Numbered from the stretch's first letter, positions 1 through 7,319 are shown. The stretch: DNA of 14,770 nucleotides from an uncultured Dialister sp. (GCA_934193095.1 CAKPUX010000049.1:1-14770); one strand, 5' to 3'. Made by a program: numbers and translations. Notes: generated from the sequence alone by a model not told the origin.

Positions 1-184
1 TTGCTAAACCATATTTTACGGGTAAATCCACGATGCTGCAAATGTGAGGTCACTTCATATTATCTAATTTCTCATTCAAGCGAAACTTTCAAACGCAATC
101 AAAGGGCAGCACGCTCCGTGGACTAACCCTGAACCCTGAACCTTGAACCCTGAACCAACAACAAATCAACCAAAGGACACATAT
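1..184. repeat. Leader of larB with the 3' end of an intergenic repeat mosaic
   Basis: No gene is visible here. From about 64 there is a short AT-rich heptad stretch (CTAATTT, CTCATTC), then a conserved unit at about 81-124 containing AATCAAAGGGCAGCACG. After it come four 7-bp repeats, AACCCTG, AACCCTG, AACCTTG and AACCCTG, at 125-152. The same unit followed by AACCCTGAACCC recurs at 11076-11132 and, inverted, at 13384-13439. The tract gives way to an A/C-rich unstructured leader and the larB ribosome-binding site. I see no convincing promoter; it may lie upstream of the window. Confidence 0.7.
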
Positions 185-946
185 ATGAGTATTCAAGAGA
201 TATTGACCCAAGTGAAGTCCGGCGCGCTGTCGCTCTCTGCGGCAGAGGCGCTCATCCGTGAGAATCCGGCGGAGCGATCCTATGAGGAAATGGGATTTGC
301 CAAGCTCGATACGGATCGGAAGAAGCGTTCCGGATTTGCAGAAGTGATTTACTGCCAGGGGAAATCCGACGAATTCATCGGACAGATCTTCCGCAAACTG
401 TATGAAGTGGAGGGCGAAGTCTTCGGTACCCGCGCCTCACCGCACCAGTATGAGATCGTGAAGGAATTCCTGCCGGAGATTTCTTATGACCCGGTATCGC
501 ATATCCTGAAACTGGAAAAGGAGAAGGAGCATATCGGCTGCGTGGCCATCTGTACGGGCGGCACGGCAGATATTTCCGTCGCAGAGGAAGCGGCACAGAC
601 GGCAGAGTACTTCGGGACGCATGTCGAACGTGTCTATGATGTGGGTGTCAGCGGCATCCACCGCATCCTTTCGAAGGAGGCGATCGTGCGCCGCGCGAAC
701 TGTGTCATCGCGGTGGCAGGCATGGAAGGGGCGCTCGCCTCGGTCATCGGCGGACTTGTGAAGAATCCCGTCATCGCGGTGCCGACGTCGGTGGGCTATG
801 GCGCCAGCTTCCACGGCCTTTCGGCGCTCTTGACGATGATCAATTCCTGTGCGAACGGCATCGTCACCGTCAATATCGACAATGGCTTCGGCGCCGGCTA
901 TGTGGCGACACAGATCAACCGATTGGCGGAAATGGGACGGATTTGA
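185..946 (+). CDS. larB: LarB, pyridinium-3,5-biscarboxylic acid mononucleotide synthase
   Basis: LarB carboxylates the pyridinium ring of nicotinic acid adenine dinucleotide and releases AMP. This is the first step towards the nickel-pincer nucleotide cofactor of lactate racemase and related enzymes. The protein is 253 aa, close to the family's usual length. The C-terminal half is PurE (AIR carboxylase)-like: CTGGTADISVAEEA at residues 123-136, DVGVSGIHR at 152-160, AVAGMEGALASVIGGL at 176-191, and PTSVGYGAS at 200-208. Cys222 in the NSCANG motif matches the position of the catalytic cysteine known in LarB. I chose the ATG at 185 because AAAGGA (172-177) lies 7 nt upstream; the longer in-frame start at 143 lies inside the AACCCTG repeats. 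larC follows after a 308-bp repeat-filled gap, so co-transcription is plausible but not shown. The partner larE and a racemase are not in the window. Confidence 0.93.
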   Translation: MSIQEILTQVKSGALSLSAAEALIRENPAERSYEEMGFAKLDTDRKKRSGFAEVIYCQGKSDEFIGQIFRKLYEVEGEVFGTRASPHQYEIVKEFLPEISYDPVSHILKLEKEKEHIGCVAICTGGTADISVAEEAAQTAEYFGTHVERVYDVGVSGIHRILSKEAIVRRANCVIAVAGMEGALASVIGGLVKNPVIAVPTSVGYGASFHGLSALLTMINSCANGIVTVNIDNGFGAGYVATQINRLAEMGRI

Positions 947-989
947 AAGTAACCATATCGTCCTATTTCTTGTTATGATTACGTGCCAT

Positions 990-1213
990 AATTAGGAATT
1001 AGGAATGAGGAATGAAGGTGGCGGCTTCGCCGAGATCGAGGGCTCATGTCGCAGCTGTTCTGGCATTCGTTATCTCAAGTGCGACGTTTCTCGCCGCTCA
1101 AGATGACGAAACGGGGCGATGCCCGAAGGTCGTATTCAAGTCACCAGTCACTCGAAGCTCCTAATCCCTAGCCACTAGTCCCTAGCTACTAGAATCCAGT
1201 CACCAGTCACTCC
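990..1213. repeat. Intergenic repeat mosaic between larB and larC
   Basis: The larB-larC gap holds no gene. In order it contains: heptads AATTAGG, AATTAGG, AATGAGG (990-1010); a small hairpin-forming box GGCGGCTTCGCCG near 1019; a dispersed element at 1081-1112 with GCTCAAGATGACGAAAC; the box GGCGATGCCCGAAG (1115-1128); and eleven consecutive 7-mers at 1137-1213 (for example TCCCTAG, CCACTAG, TCCCTAG, CTACTAG). This is the order seen after echE and, inverted, between echB and echC. The tract ends about 28 bp before the larC ribosome-binding site. Confidence 0.8.
1081..1112 (-). repeat. Dispersed GATGACGA-type element, copy in larB-larC gap
   Basis: Read on the minus strand this contains GTCATCTTGAGCGGCGAG. 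It resembles the elements at 2875-2915, 3003-3043, 3391-3420 and 4335-4374, which share a GTCAT..(C/T)GAGCG core. This copy is closest to the one at 3391-3420, since both share ACGTTT or ACGTTTTT next to CTC(G)CCGCTCA. It appears to be inserted between two modules of the surrounding mosaic. Confidence 0.6.
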
Positions 1214-1254
1214 TGATTTCAACCAATAATCAACAACCAACAAGGAGAAACCAT

Positions 1255-2838
1255 ATGGGAAAAACATTATACCTTGAAACTTCCTCCGGCATCAGCGGAG
1301 ATATGTTCGTTGCAGCGATGATCGACCTCGGTGCAGACCCGGAGGCACTGGAACGCGCGCTGAATTCCATCCCCGCGGACGGTTTCATGGTGGAGATCTC
1401 CAGCGTCAAGAAATCCGGCATTGCGTGCTGTGATTTCAATGTCATTCTGGATGCAGCCCATGAAAATCATGACCATGATATGGCCTACCTCTATGGCCCG
1501 GCGCCGGTGACCGCTGCCGCCCCGCAGGAGGAAGCACATCACTGCCATTGCCATGAGGACGAGGAAGTGCCTCATTGCCATTGCCATGAGGAAGAGGAAG
1601 CGCATCATTGTCACTGCCATGAGGAAGAGGAAGAGCATCACTGCCATTGCCACGAGGAAGAGGAAGCACATCACTGCCATTGCCATGAGGACGAGGAAGC
1701 GCCTCATTGCCACTGCCATGAGGACGAGGAAGCGCATCACTGCCACTGTCACGAGGAAGAAGCACATCATTGCCACTGCCATGAGGACGAAGAAGCGCAT
1801 CATTGCCACGGACACGGAGGCGAAGAGTCTCATCATCATCATGATCATGAGCATCACCACCACCACGGACGCCATCTGGCAGAGATCTTAGACATCATCG
1901 CTGAGACAGACATGACAGACTCGGCGAAAGCACTGGCGGGAAAGATGTTCCACATCGTAGCGGAAGCAGAGTCTCTCGCCCATCACATGCCGCTGGAAGA
2001 GGTGCATTTCCATGAAGTCGGCGCCATCGACTCCATCGTTGACATCATTGCCGCGGCGGTCACCTTTGACAGCCTGGGGATCACGGATGTCATCATCCCC
2101 TGCCTCACCGAGGGCAGAGGCACCGTCCGCTGCCAGCACGGCGTGCTGCCCGTCCCCGTCCCGGCGACCATGAATATCATCGAAGCCTACGATATGCCGC
2201 TCACCATCATGGAGGCGAAGGGGGAATACGTCACGCCGACCGGCGCAGCCATCGCGGCTGCCATCTGCACGACGCACCAGCTGCCGAAAGCCTTCCGCAT
2301 CGTGGCGACAGGCCTTGGCGCAGGCAAGAGAGCCTACACCGAGCGCACGAATATCCTCCGCGCATACCTCATCGAAGGGAATGCCATGGAAGAGGGCAAG
2401 GATGAGATCGTGAAGCTCGAGACCGATATCGACGACAGCACTGGTGAAGCACTCGGCTATACCATCGACCGCCTCATGCAGGCTGGTGCGCTCGACGTCC
2501 ATTACAGCCCGGTCTACATGAAGAAGAACCGCCCCGCGTGGGAGCTCACCGTGATCTGCAAGAAGAGCAGGATGGAAGAGCTTGAAGACATCATCTTCAA
2601 AGAAACGACGACCATCGGTATCCGCGAATTTCCGAGTGTCATGCGCTCCATCCTTCGCCGCAACCAGAAGCAGGTGGAAACGCCCTTCGGCATCGCGGAG
2701 GTGAAGGAAGTCGACCTCCCCGGGGAGAGACGCTTCTACCCCGAGTATGAATCGGTGAAGGCCATCGCAGAAAAAAAACATCTGCCCTTTGCGGAGGTGT
2801 ATCATCTCGTGAAGGCACTGGCGGAACAAAACGAGTAG
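1255..2838 (+). CDS. larC: LarC, nickel insertase (pincer cofactor) with Cys/His-rich repeat insert
   Basis: LarC is the CTP-dependent cyclometallase that inserts nickel into the dithio-pyridinium mononucleotide, finishing the nickel-pincer cofactor. The 527-aa protein has the family motifs: SGISGDM at residues 11-17, EEVHFHEVGAIDSIVDI at 248-264, TPTGAA at 327-332, ETDIDD at 389-394, MKKNRP at 422-427 and ETTTIGIR in the C-terminal part. It is one continuous frame, unlike the LarC1/LarC2 arrangement of Lactobacillus plantarum, which needs a programmed frameshift. It is about 100 residues longer than typical because residues 95-207 are a tandem array of HCHCHE(D/E)EE units followed by a polyhistidine stretch. 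Metal binding or storage is the obvious reading but is inferred. The start at 1255 is supported by AAGGAG (1242-1247) with a 7-nt spacer. Confidence 0.93.
   Translation: MGKTLYLETSSGISGDMFVAAMIDLGADPEALERALNSIPADGFMVEISSVKKSGIACCDFNVILDAAHENHDHDMAYLYGPAPVTAAAPQEEAHHCHCHEDEEVPHCHCHEEEEAHHCHCHEEEEEHHCHCHEEEEAHHCHCHEDEEAPHCHCHEDEEAHHCHCHEEEAHHCHCHEDEEAHHCHGHGGEESHHHHDHEHHHHHGRHLAEILDIIAETDMTDSAKALAGKMFHIVAEAESLAHHMPLEEVHFHEVGAIDSIVDIIAAAVTFDSLGITDVIIPCLTEGRGTVRCQHGVLPVPVPATMNIIEAYDMPLTIMEAKGEYVTPTGAAIAAAICTTHQLPKAFRIVATGLGAGKRAYTERTNILRAYLIEGNAMEEGKDEIVKLETDIDDSTGEALGYTIDRLMQAGALDVHYSPVYMKKNRPAWELTVICKKSRMEELEDIIFKETTTIGIREFPSVMRSILRRNQKQVETPFGIAEVKEVDLPGERRFYPEYESVKAIAEKKHLPFAEVYHLVKALAEQNE
1537..1830 (+). 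repeat. Coding tandem repeat (33 bp) inside larC
   Basis: This codes for nine consecutive units at LarC residues 95-192, each 11 aa except the seventh, which is 10. The pattern is (H/P)HCHCHE(D/E)EE(A/V/E); the ninth has degenerated to HHCHGHGGEES. A His-rich block, HHHHDHEHHHHH, follows at 193-204. The DNA units differ mainly at silent positions (CAT/CAC, TGC/TGT, GAG/GAA). This suggests duplication with selection for the encoded residues. There are 17 cysteines in the array. Confidence 0.92.
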
Positions 2839-2873
2839 TGGCTGGGGACTAGTGACTAGAGACTAGGAGACTC
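2839..2873 (+). repeat. 7-bp repeat tract immediately after larC stop
   Basis: Five heptads in perfect phase directly follow the larC stop codon: TGGCTGG, GGACTAG, TGACTAG, AGACTAG, GAGACTC. They share the nnnnTAG pattern of the other intergenic tracts in the window. Confidence 0.8.
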
Positions 2874-2874
2874 T

Positions 2875-3043
2875 CGTATCGTCATTTCGAGCGAAGCGAG
2901 AAATCTTCCTTGCAGACCGATAAACGATGCATGTGTGAACGCAGAAATACGGTGCACCAAGACGCCGTTTCCCTGCCAGTGCCTATGTGATACTGACCGC
3001 AGTGCAAGAAAGATCCCTCGGCTGCGCTCGGGATGACGATACG
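2875..3043. repeat. Inverted pair of dispersed elements (MITE-like, non-autonomous)
   Basis: The left end (2875-2915) reads CGTATCGTCATTTCGAGCG and continues to CTTGCAG. The right end (3003-3043) is its approximate reverse complement, TGCAAGAAAGATCCCTCGG continuing to GGGATGACGATACG. Terminal similarity spans about 40 bp with a few substitutions, and the interior (2916-3002) carries no gene. A single copy with the same sequence stands alone at 4335-4374. It could be a miniature mobile element or simply two facing copies of a repeat; I see no target-site duplication that decides this. Confidence 0.65.
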
Positions 3044-3060
3044 GGAAAAGGATAGCCCAA

Positions 3061-3180
3061 AAAGTTTGAAAGCAGGGATGAGTAGCTAGGGATGAGTAGC
3101 TAGGGATTAGGTGTCGCAAGTGACTAGTGACTGGCATGCCAGCTCATGGCATCGCCATTATTTATGCTTCGCGTCGCTTC
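3061..3180 (+). repeat. Intergenic repeat mosaic, degraded copy
   Basis: The order is AAAGTTTGAAAGCAG (3061-3075), heptads GGATGAG, TAGCTAG, GGATGAG, TAGCTAG, GGATTAG (3076-3110), a 10-bp phase slip (GTGTCGCAAG), heptads TGACTAG, TGACTGG (3121-3134), and a decayed GGCATCGCC box (about 3147-3155). A decayed GC-rich hairpin region, CTTCGCGTCGCTTC, follows. The same order is found intact at 10869-11029 and 11678-11813. Confidence 0.7.
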
Positions 3181-3209
3181 ACTCCTAAAAATCCAGTTCG
3201 CTTGCACAA

Positions 3210-3239
3210 GCCCTCCGGGCAGCTCCCCCGATGGGGAGC
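3210..3239 (-). repeat. Two-hairpin cassette, partial copy
   Basis: On the minus strand this is a GCTCCCC/GGGGAGC stem (3222-3239, 4-nt loop) followed directly by a GCCC/GGGC hairpin (3210-3220). The layout matches the first two hairpins of the cassettes at 7446-7502 and 7587-7643, but the third hairpin and the GGATGG linker are not visible here. Confidence 0.5.
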
Positions 3240-3390
3240 CAAGAATGTTCTGCCGCTTAACTTAATAGCATTGCCCGCAAGGGGGCTGACGATACGAGAG
3301 AAGCGCCATCTGAAAAAGCGGCGTAGCCGTTACTTTCCCTAGATCCTTCGACTCAGTTCTCCTATTTCAGATCAGCGTTTCCTTAACATA

Positions 3391-3420
3391 CGACGTTTTT
3401 CTCCGCTCAGGATGACGAAA
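3391..3420 (-). repeat. Dispersed GATGACGA-type element
   Basis: CTCCGCTCAGGATGACGAAA with an upstream ACGACGTTTTT. It is closest to the copy at 1081-1112 and belongs to the same loose family as 2875-2915, 3003-3043 and 4335-4374. Confidence 0.6.
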
Positions 3421-3535
3421 TGCGCTGCACCGACCCCGTTGAATCCATAGAACCTCTCCCTCTTTCGTCTGCGGTCAATGGGACGGCACGCAACCTTGTT
3501 TCTCATAAGCATCTCAAGAAATTTTCGATAGCCAG

Positions 3536-3561
3536 AAAAGCCCCGCCGCCGCGGGGCTTTT
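3536..3561. terminator. Strong bidirectional intrinsic terminator
   Basis: A perfect 11-bp stem, AAAAGCCCCGC / GCGGGGCTTTT, with a 4-nt loop. The A-run on one side and T-run on the other let it work in both directions. It separates the repeat-rich region downstream of larC from a promoter-like site just beyond it. Confidence 0.8.
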
Positions 3562-3579
3562 GTCATGCAGGTCAAATTG

Positions 3580-3611
3580 TTCACTTTTTCAAGTGAAAAA
3601 TGGTGTATAAT
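3580..3611 (+). promoter_or_regulatory. Candidate promoter with inverted repeat upstream of a perfect -10
   Basis: TATAAT at 3606-3611 is a perfect -10 hexamer. Just upstream, TTCACTT / AAGTGAA (3580-3586 and 3591-3597, 4-nt loop) form a perfect inverted repeat where a -35 or operator would sit. There is no good TTGACA at 17 bp, so it may depend on an activator or be an operator-controlled site. The nearest downstream gene starts at 4455, beyond another terminator. Confidence 0.4.
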
Positions 3612-4236
3612 AGAACCAAGTAGACATGTCAGATCGTTTGATGAGAAAATCTGTCCGAAAGAACTCTGCGTGTGGAACAGGAGCCCGGGGCATTTGCCGC
3701 CGATAAAGTAGATCGGCAGGATGGGTGCAGCGATCGCCTGAGAAATGAGCAGACTCTCTTTCATGAGCTTCGTCTCCGAAATTTTTCGACTGTGAGACGG
3801 AGGATCCGGGAGCGTTTTCCCGTGCTTCACAGGGAAGGCCTTTGGGATGCTCTGTCTGTCCTCTCCGGTAAATCTGTCTAGCCGGTGCGGAAGAACGCAA
3901 AGGAAAGAAAGAACGAGGGCGGCCTCGCAGCGTGACATGACTCCCAAGGCACCAGAGTCGGGGGCTGTAGAAGTCATAGCGCATCTGCGTTTCCGTGCGC
4001 CTTTTACCAAGGCTTGCTCTTCTTTTCCGCATGAGGTCAGTGCTTTCCTTATGTGTTCCTGTATGATTTTTCATCCTGCGCTCCCATCTCTCCTTGCCGG
4101 CTGCGGTCCGGCAGAGTGAAACCGGCTGTCAACGGTGGATCTCTGAGGAACATAGGCTTGTTCCGTTCCGCATTCTCATAGGATCATAGTCCTATGGTCT
4201 TATGACTAGACCATTCCGAAGACTCCAAAAATACAG
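3612..4236. other. Unassigned stretch between promoter-like site and terminator
   Basis: About 620 bp without a gene I can support. It lacks the heptad repeats that fill the other gaps. Frames on both strands are open for 70-210 codons but have no family motif and mostly no good ribosome-binding site. One minus-strand frame gives a hydrophobic start, MKESLLISQAIAAPILPIYF, near 3770, which could be a decayed membrane protein. Small hairpins are present (GCCGAT/ATCGGC at 3701-3719). It could be an untranslated RNA, a gene remnant, or spacer. I recognise no known structured RNA. Confidence 0.4.
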
Positions 4237-4268
4237 CCCGCACCGGCCGCCATCCGGTGCGGGTATTT
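4237..4268. terminator. Intrinsic terminator hairpin
   Basis: A perfect 10-bp stem, CCCGCACCGG / CCGGTGCGGG (4237-4246 and 4254-4263), with a 7-nt loop, followed by TATTT. AAATA lies upstream, so weak function in the opposite direction is possible. It closes the unassigned stretch before the histidine kinase gene. Confidence 0.65.
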
Positions 4269-4334
4269 AAATGGGAAAAAGGGTGCGGGGGGGCTGGCTC
4301 CCTAAGCGGGATGAAAAGGATGGGGCGACCCTTT

Positions 4335-4374
4335 CCGTATCGTCATCCCGAGCGCAGCCGAGGGATCTTTTTCG
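4335..4374 (+). repeat. Dispersed GTCATCCCGAGCG element
   Basis: CCGTATCGTCATCCCGAGCG continuing to GAGGGATCTTTTTC. It is a nearly exact reverse complement of the right arm at 3003-3043. It stands alone about 80 bp before the histidine kinase start. Confidence 0.7.
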
Positions 4375-4391
4375 TTTTCTTTTTTCGGTGC

Positions 4392-4431
4392 AAGCATGTA
4401 TAATAAAAAAGAATTTATACATGCTTTTTTT
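4392..4431 (+). promoter_or_regulatory. Long perfect hairpin with T-tract, overlapping a TATAAT, before the kinase gene
   Basis: AAGCATGTATAA (4392-4403) and TTATACATGCTT (4415-4426) form a perfect 12-bp stem with an 11-nt loop, followed by a run of T to 4431. The shape is that of an intrinsic terminator, but it lies 23 bp before the kinase start codon. TATAAT at 4399-4404 falls inside the left arm. It may end upstream transcription, attenuate the kinase mRNA, or be an operator over its promoter. No clear -35 is visible. Confidence 0.5.
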
Positions 4432-4454
4432 GTGCGTGCCGTAAGGGGGAAGCC

Positions 4455-7319
4455 ATGAAGGACGAGGTCTACTTGAAGATGCTGGGGGCAGCGGTCTGGG
4501 AGAGCCCCGTACCCATCTATATCATTCATGTCGAAGTGGATGAGGCGGGGAAACCGGTGGACTGGCGTTTTGCCTGCGCCAATGAGGCGGAAGCAAGGCA
4601 CCTCTCTATCCCTCTTGAAAAGCTGATCGGCAGCTCGGGCATCGAGCTTTTGCCGAAGATCGGGGGCAAGTGGCTTCTTCCCTACTATGAAGCGGCGTAT
4701 CTCGAAAAGACGCTGGACTTCGATACCTTTGCCCGGAGGACGAAGCGCTACATCCATCTCCATATCATGCCGGCAGGGACACCGGGGTACTGCATCGCAT
4801 CGATCAAAAATTTCGAAAAGACACTCGGTGAGGAACTGGAGCCGGGAGATTCTATAGATCAGACGGTCCGCCATCTTGTGCGGGAGAAGGCGATCTTAGA
4901 GTCGCTCTGCCTGGACTACACGGCGATCTATTTCGCAGACCTCAAGACAGATACGATGGAGGTCGTGAAGCAGGGGATATTCAGTCACAGTCTGGATATC
5001 GAAGAGGCGCTGCCTGCGGATAAAAAATTCTCTTATCGTGCACGCATCGCATACCTCCGCGATCATCTGCTGGTGAAAGAGTCCTGCGGGGATTTCTATG
5101 GAAATCTTGGCTCCGAGGGGCTGATGCGCCATCTGACGGAGAAGGAAACGTTCACGTATCGTGCGCGTACCAAAGGGAACCGCGAGGGGAATGAATACTT
5201 CGAGCTGAAGGCTATCCGCGTGCATCAGGATGAGGCTCACTTTCAGATCGTCATCGGGCTGCGGCCGATCGATGAGCTGGTCAGGGAAGAAGGAAGACAC
5301 CAGCGACGCCTTGAGGAGGCGCTCGCATCGGAGCGCCGGTCGAATGAAGTCATCTCTGCGATCAGCAAGATTTACTGGGTGATTTACCTCATTGATCTCG
5401 AAAAAGACACCTGCGAGCGGATCGCCGCCGTCGGAGAAGGGTATCAGGCGAGCGGGAAGGTGTATGCGGCGTCGCGGGCATTTGATGACTTATGGAAGGA
5501 TATCGTTTCTGAGGAATATCATGGCAGCATGCGCGCTTTCGTGGATACGAGGACGCTTGCCATGCGTCTTTCGCAGGAAGACACCATCACGACCACGTAT
5601 CGTGCGCACACGGGAGAGTGGCGGCAGGCGCGATTCATCGTGAAGACAAGAGATGAGAAGGGGCGCGCGAAGGATCTCCTGTACATGGTGAATCCCATCG
5701 ACCGTGCCAAGCAGAAGGAAATGCAGTATCAGGCCGTGATGAATGCACTGGGGCAGGATTTCACAGCGATCTTCCTGACGGATCTCCGGCAGGATACCAT
5801 CGAGATGATCCGGGGCATGGAGGATACGCACATAGGGCTGAGGCTCGAGGATGTGCATCATCGCTATAGCGAATGGATCCGCTATGCCTGCGAGCATCTG
5901 GTGTGTGAGGAGAATCGCGAAGAGATGGCCTTTCTGCTGTCACCGGCGCATCTGGAAGCCGAGCTTCTCCTGCATAAGACGTATAGTGTCCGCTGCCATG
6001 TGCGTCCGAATCCTGCGGGAAATGAGTATTTCGAAGCGCGGGCGGTGCTTTCTCAGCAGGATGAAGATCATTTCGAGGTCATCATAGGCCACCGCGCGCT
6101 GGATCAGATCATCCATGAGGAGAGGAAGAAACAGCAGCAGCTGGAAGAAGCGCTCCGCCAGGTCGAACTCGCCAATAAGGCAAAGTCCACCTTCCTCTTC
6201 AATATGTCGCATGATATCCGCACGCCGATGAATGCGATCCTTGGCTTCTCCCACCTGCTCCGCATGCACAAAGAGGAGCCGGAGAAGATCCTGGACTATA
6301 CGGAAAAGATCGAGAAGTCCGGGGAATACCTGCTCTCGCTCATCAACAATGTCCTTGAGCTTTCGCGCATCGAGAGCGGCAAGAGCCAGCTTGATGAGAC
6401 GATCATCGATACGAAGGAGCTGAATGATGCGGTCTGCTACCTTTTCGAAAATCAGATGAAGGCGAAGCAGATTTCCTTCACAAGGACGCTGCGGACGACG
6501 CACCGCTTCATCTATGCCGACAAGGTGAAGCTGCAGGAAATCCTGCTGAATCTTCTCTCGAATGCGTGCAAGTATACGCCGCCGGGAGGGAGGGTGTCTT
6601 TCGATGTCTGCTCTTCTCCGTCCAAGGAAGAAGGGGTCGAACTCTTTACCTCAACCATCCGAGATAACGGCATCGGGATGACGAAGGAATTTCTCGCGCA
6701 CATTTTCGAGGCCTTCACACGCGCGCGCAGCAGCACGGAAAGCCGCCAGCCGGGATTTGGCCTCGGTATGGGCATCGCCAAGAAGCTGACAGAGCTCATG
6801 GGCGGCACCATTACGGTCGAGAGCGAACCGGGCAAAGGCACTACCTTTACTGTTTCGATCCCGCACCGCATCGCCAAATGTCCGGAAAAAGAGTTCTATG
6901 CAGAACAGTCTGTCCTGCCGGATACCGTACTCCAAGGCCGCCGCATCCTTCTTGCGGAAGACAATGATCTCAATGCAGAAATCGCAGAAGAGCTCCTGAA
7001 GGATGCAGGGCTTCTTGTCGAGCGCGCCAGAGATGGCATCGAGTGTCTGGCAATGCTTGAGAAACGAAAGCCGCACTGGTATGATCTCATCCTCATGGAT
7101 ATCCAGATGCCGAATATGGACGGCTATAAGGCGACCACCATCATTCGCCGTCTGGAGGATCCGGAGCTTTCGAAGATCCCCATCATCGCCATGACAGCCA
7201 ATGCTTTCGCCGAAGACAAGGCAAAGGCCATCGCGCTAGGCATGAATGCCCACGTGGCAAAGCCGATCGATATGAAGGAACTCAAGCGCGTGATGGAGGA
7301 CGTGCTGGGGAAATCGTGA
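4455..7319 (+). CDS. Hybrid sensor histidine kinase, cytosolic, PAS-like repeats plus receiver
   Basis: A 954-aa signalling kinase with no transmembrane segment or signal peptide, so it probably senses an intracellular cue. Residues about 15-120 form a PAS-like unit. Three related units follow, beginning near 147 (LDYTAIYFADLKTDTMEV), 301 (ISKIYWVIYLIDLEKDTC) and 430 (GQDFTAIFLTDLRQDTIE). They are joined by charged, probably coiled-coil linkers near 273-300 and 550-575. The HisKA phospho-acceptor is His586 in SHDIRTPMN. The ATPase core has NLLSNACKY, DNGIGM and GFGLGMGIAKKL. A receiver occupies about 830-950, with E835/D836 and phospho-acceptor Asp882 in LMDIQMPNMDG. No Hpt domain or cognate response regulator is in the window, so the target is unknown. 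The start is supported by AAGGGGGA 5 nt upstream. Confidence 0.9.
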   Translation: MKDEVYLKMLGAAVWESPVPIYIIHVEVDEAGKPVDWRFACANEAEARHLSIPLEKLIGSSGIELLPKIGGKWLLPYYEAAYLEKTLDFDTFARRTKRYIHLHIMPAGTPGYCIASIKNFEKTLGEELEPGDSIDQTVRHLVREKAILESLCLDYTAIYFADLKTDTMEVVKQGIFSHSLDIEEALPADKKFSYRARIAYLRDHLLVKESCGDFYGNLGSEGLMRHLTEKETFTYRARTKGNREGNEYFELKAIRVHQDEAHFQIVIGLRPIDELVREEGRHQRRLEEALASERRSNEVISAISKIYWVIYLIDLEKDTCERIAAVGEGYQASGKVYAASRAFDDLWKDIVSEEYHGSMRAFVDTRTLAMRLSQEDTITTTYRAHTGEWRQARFIVKTRDEKGRAKDLLYMVNPIDRAKQKEMQYQAVMNALGQDFTAIFLTDLRQDTIEMIRGMEDTHIGLRLEDVHHRYSEWIRYACEHLVCEENREEMAFLLSPAHLEAELLLHKTYSVRCHVRPNPAGNEYFEARAVLSQQDEDHFEVIIGHRALDQIIHEERKKQQQLEEALRQVELANKAKSTFLFNMSHDIRTPMNAILGFSHLLRMHKEEPEKILDYTEKIEKSGEYLLSLINNVLELSRIESGKSQLDETIIDTKELNDAVCYLFENQMKAKQISFTRTLRTTHRFIYADKVKLQEILLNLLSNACKYTPPGGRVSFDVCSSPSKEEGVELFTSTIRDNGIGMTKEFLAHIFEAFTRARSSTESRQPGFGLGMGIAKKLTELMGGTITVESEPGKGTTFTVSIPHRIAKCPEKEFYAEQSVLPDTVLQGRRILLAEDNDLNAEIAEELLKDAGLLVERARDGIECLAMLEKRKPHWYDLILMDIQMPNMDGYKATTIIRRLEDPELSKIPIIAMTANAFAEDKAKAIALGMNAHVAKPIDMKELKRVMEDVLGKS

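Noticed and set aside
143..184. Fourteen-residue N-terminal extension of LarB
   Set aside because: The in-frame start at 143 is a TTG within the AACCCTG repeat tract without a ribosome-binding site; the ATG at 185 has a well-placed one.
1553..1891. Lys/Arg-rich open frame overlapping the larC repeat in another frame
   Set aside because: It exists only because the 33-bp repeat is a multiple of three, which keeps every frame open; it has no ribosome-binding site or homology.
1888..2829. Minus-strand open frame of 313 codons across larC
   Set aside because: Antisense to clearly conserved LarC motifs, with no recognisable domain.
1255..2838. Possible programmed frameshift in larC as in Lactobacillus
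   Set aside because: The N- and C-terminal LarC parts are in one continuous frame, so no frameshift is needed.
3589..4074. Minus-strand gene candidate of 161 codons (and an overlapping 212-codon frame)
   Set aside because: No conserved motif, no good ribosome-binding site, and composition unlike the real genes nearby. I kept the stretch only as unassigned.
3612..4236. Cobalamin, NiCo or T-box riboswitch, tmRNA or RNase P RNA
   Set aside because: I looked for their conserved core sequences on both strands and found none.
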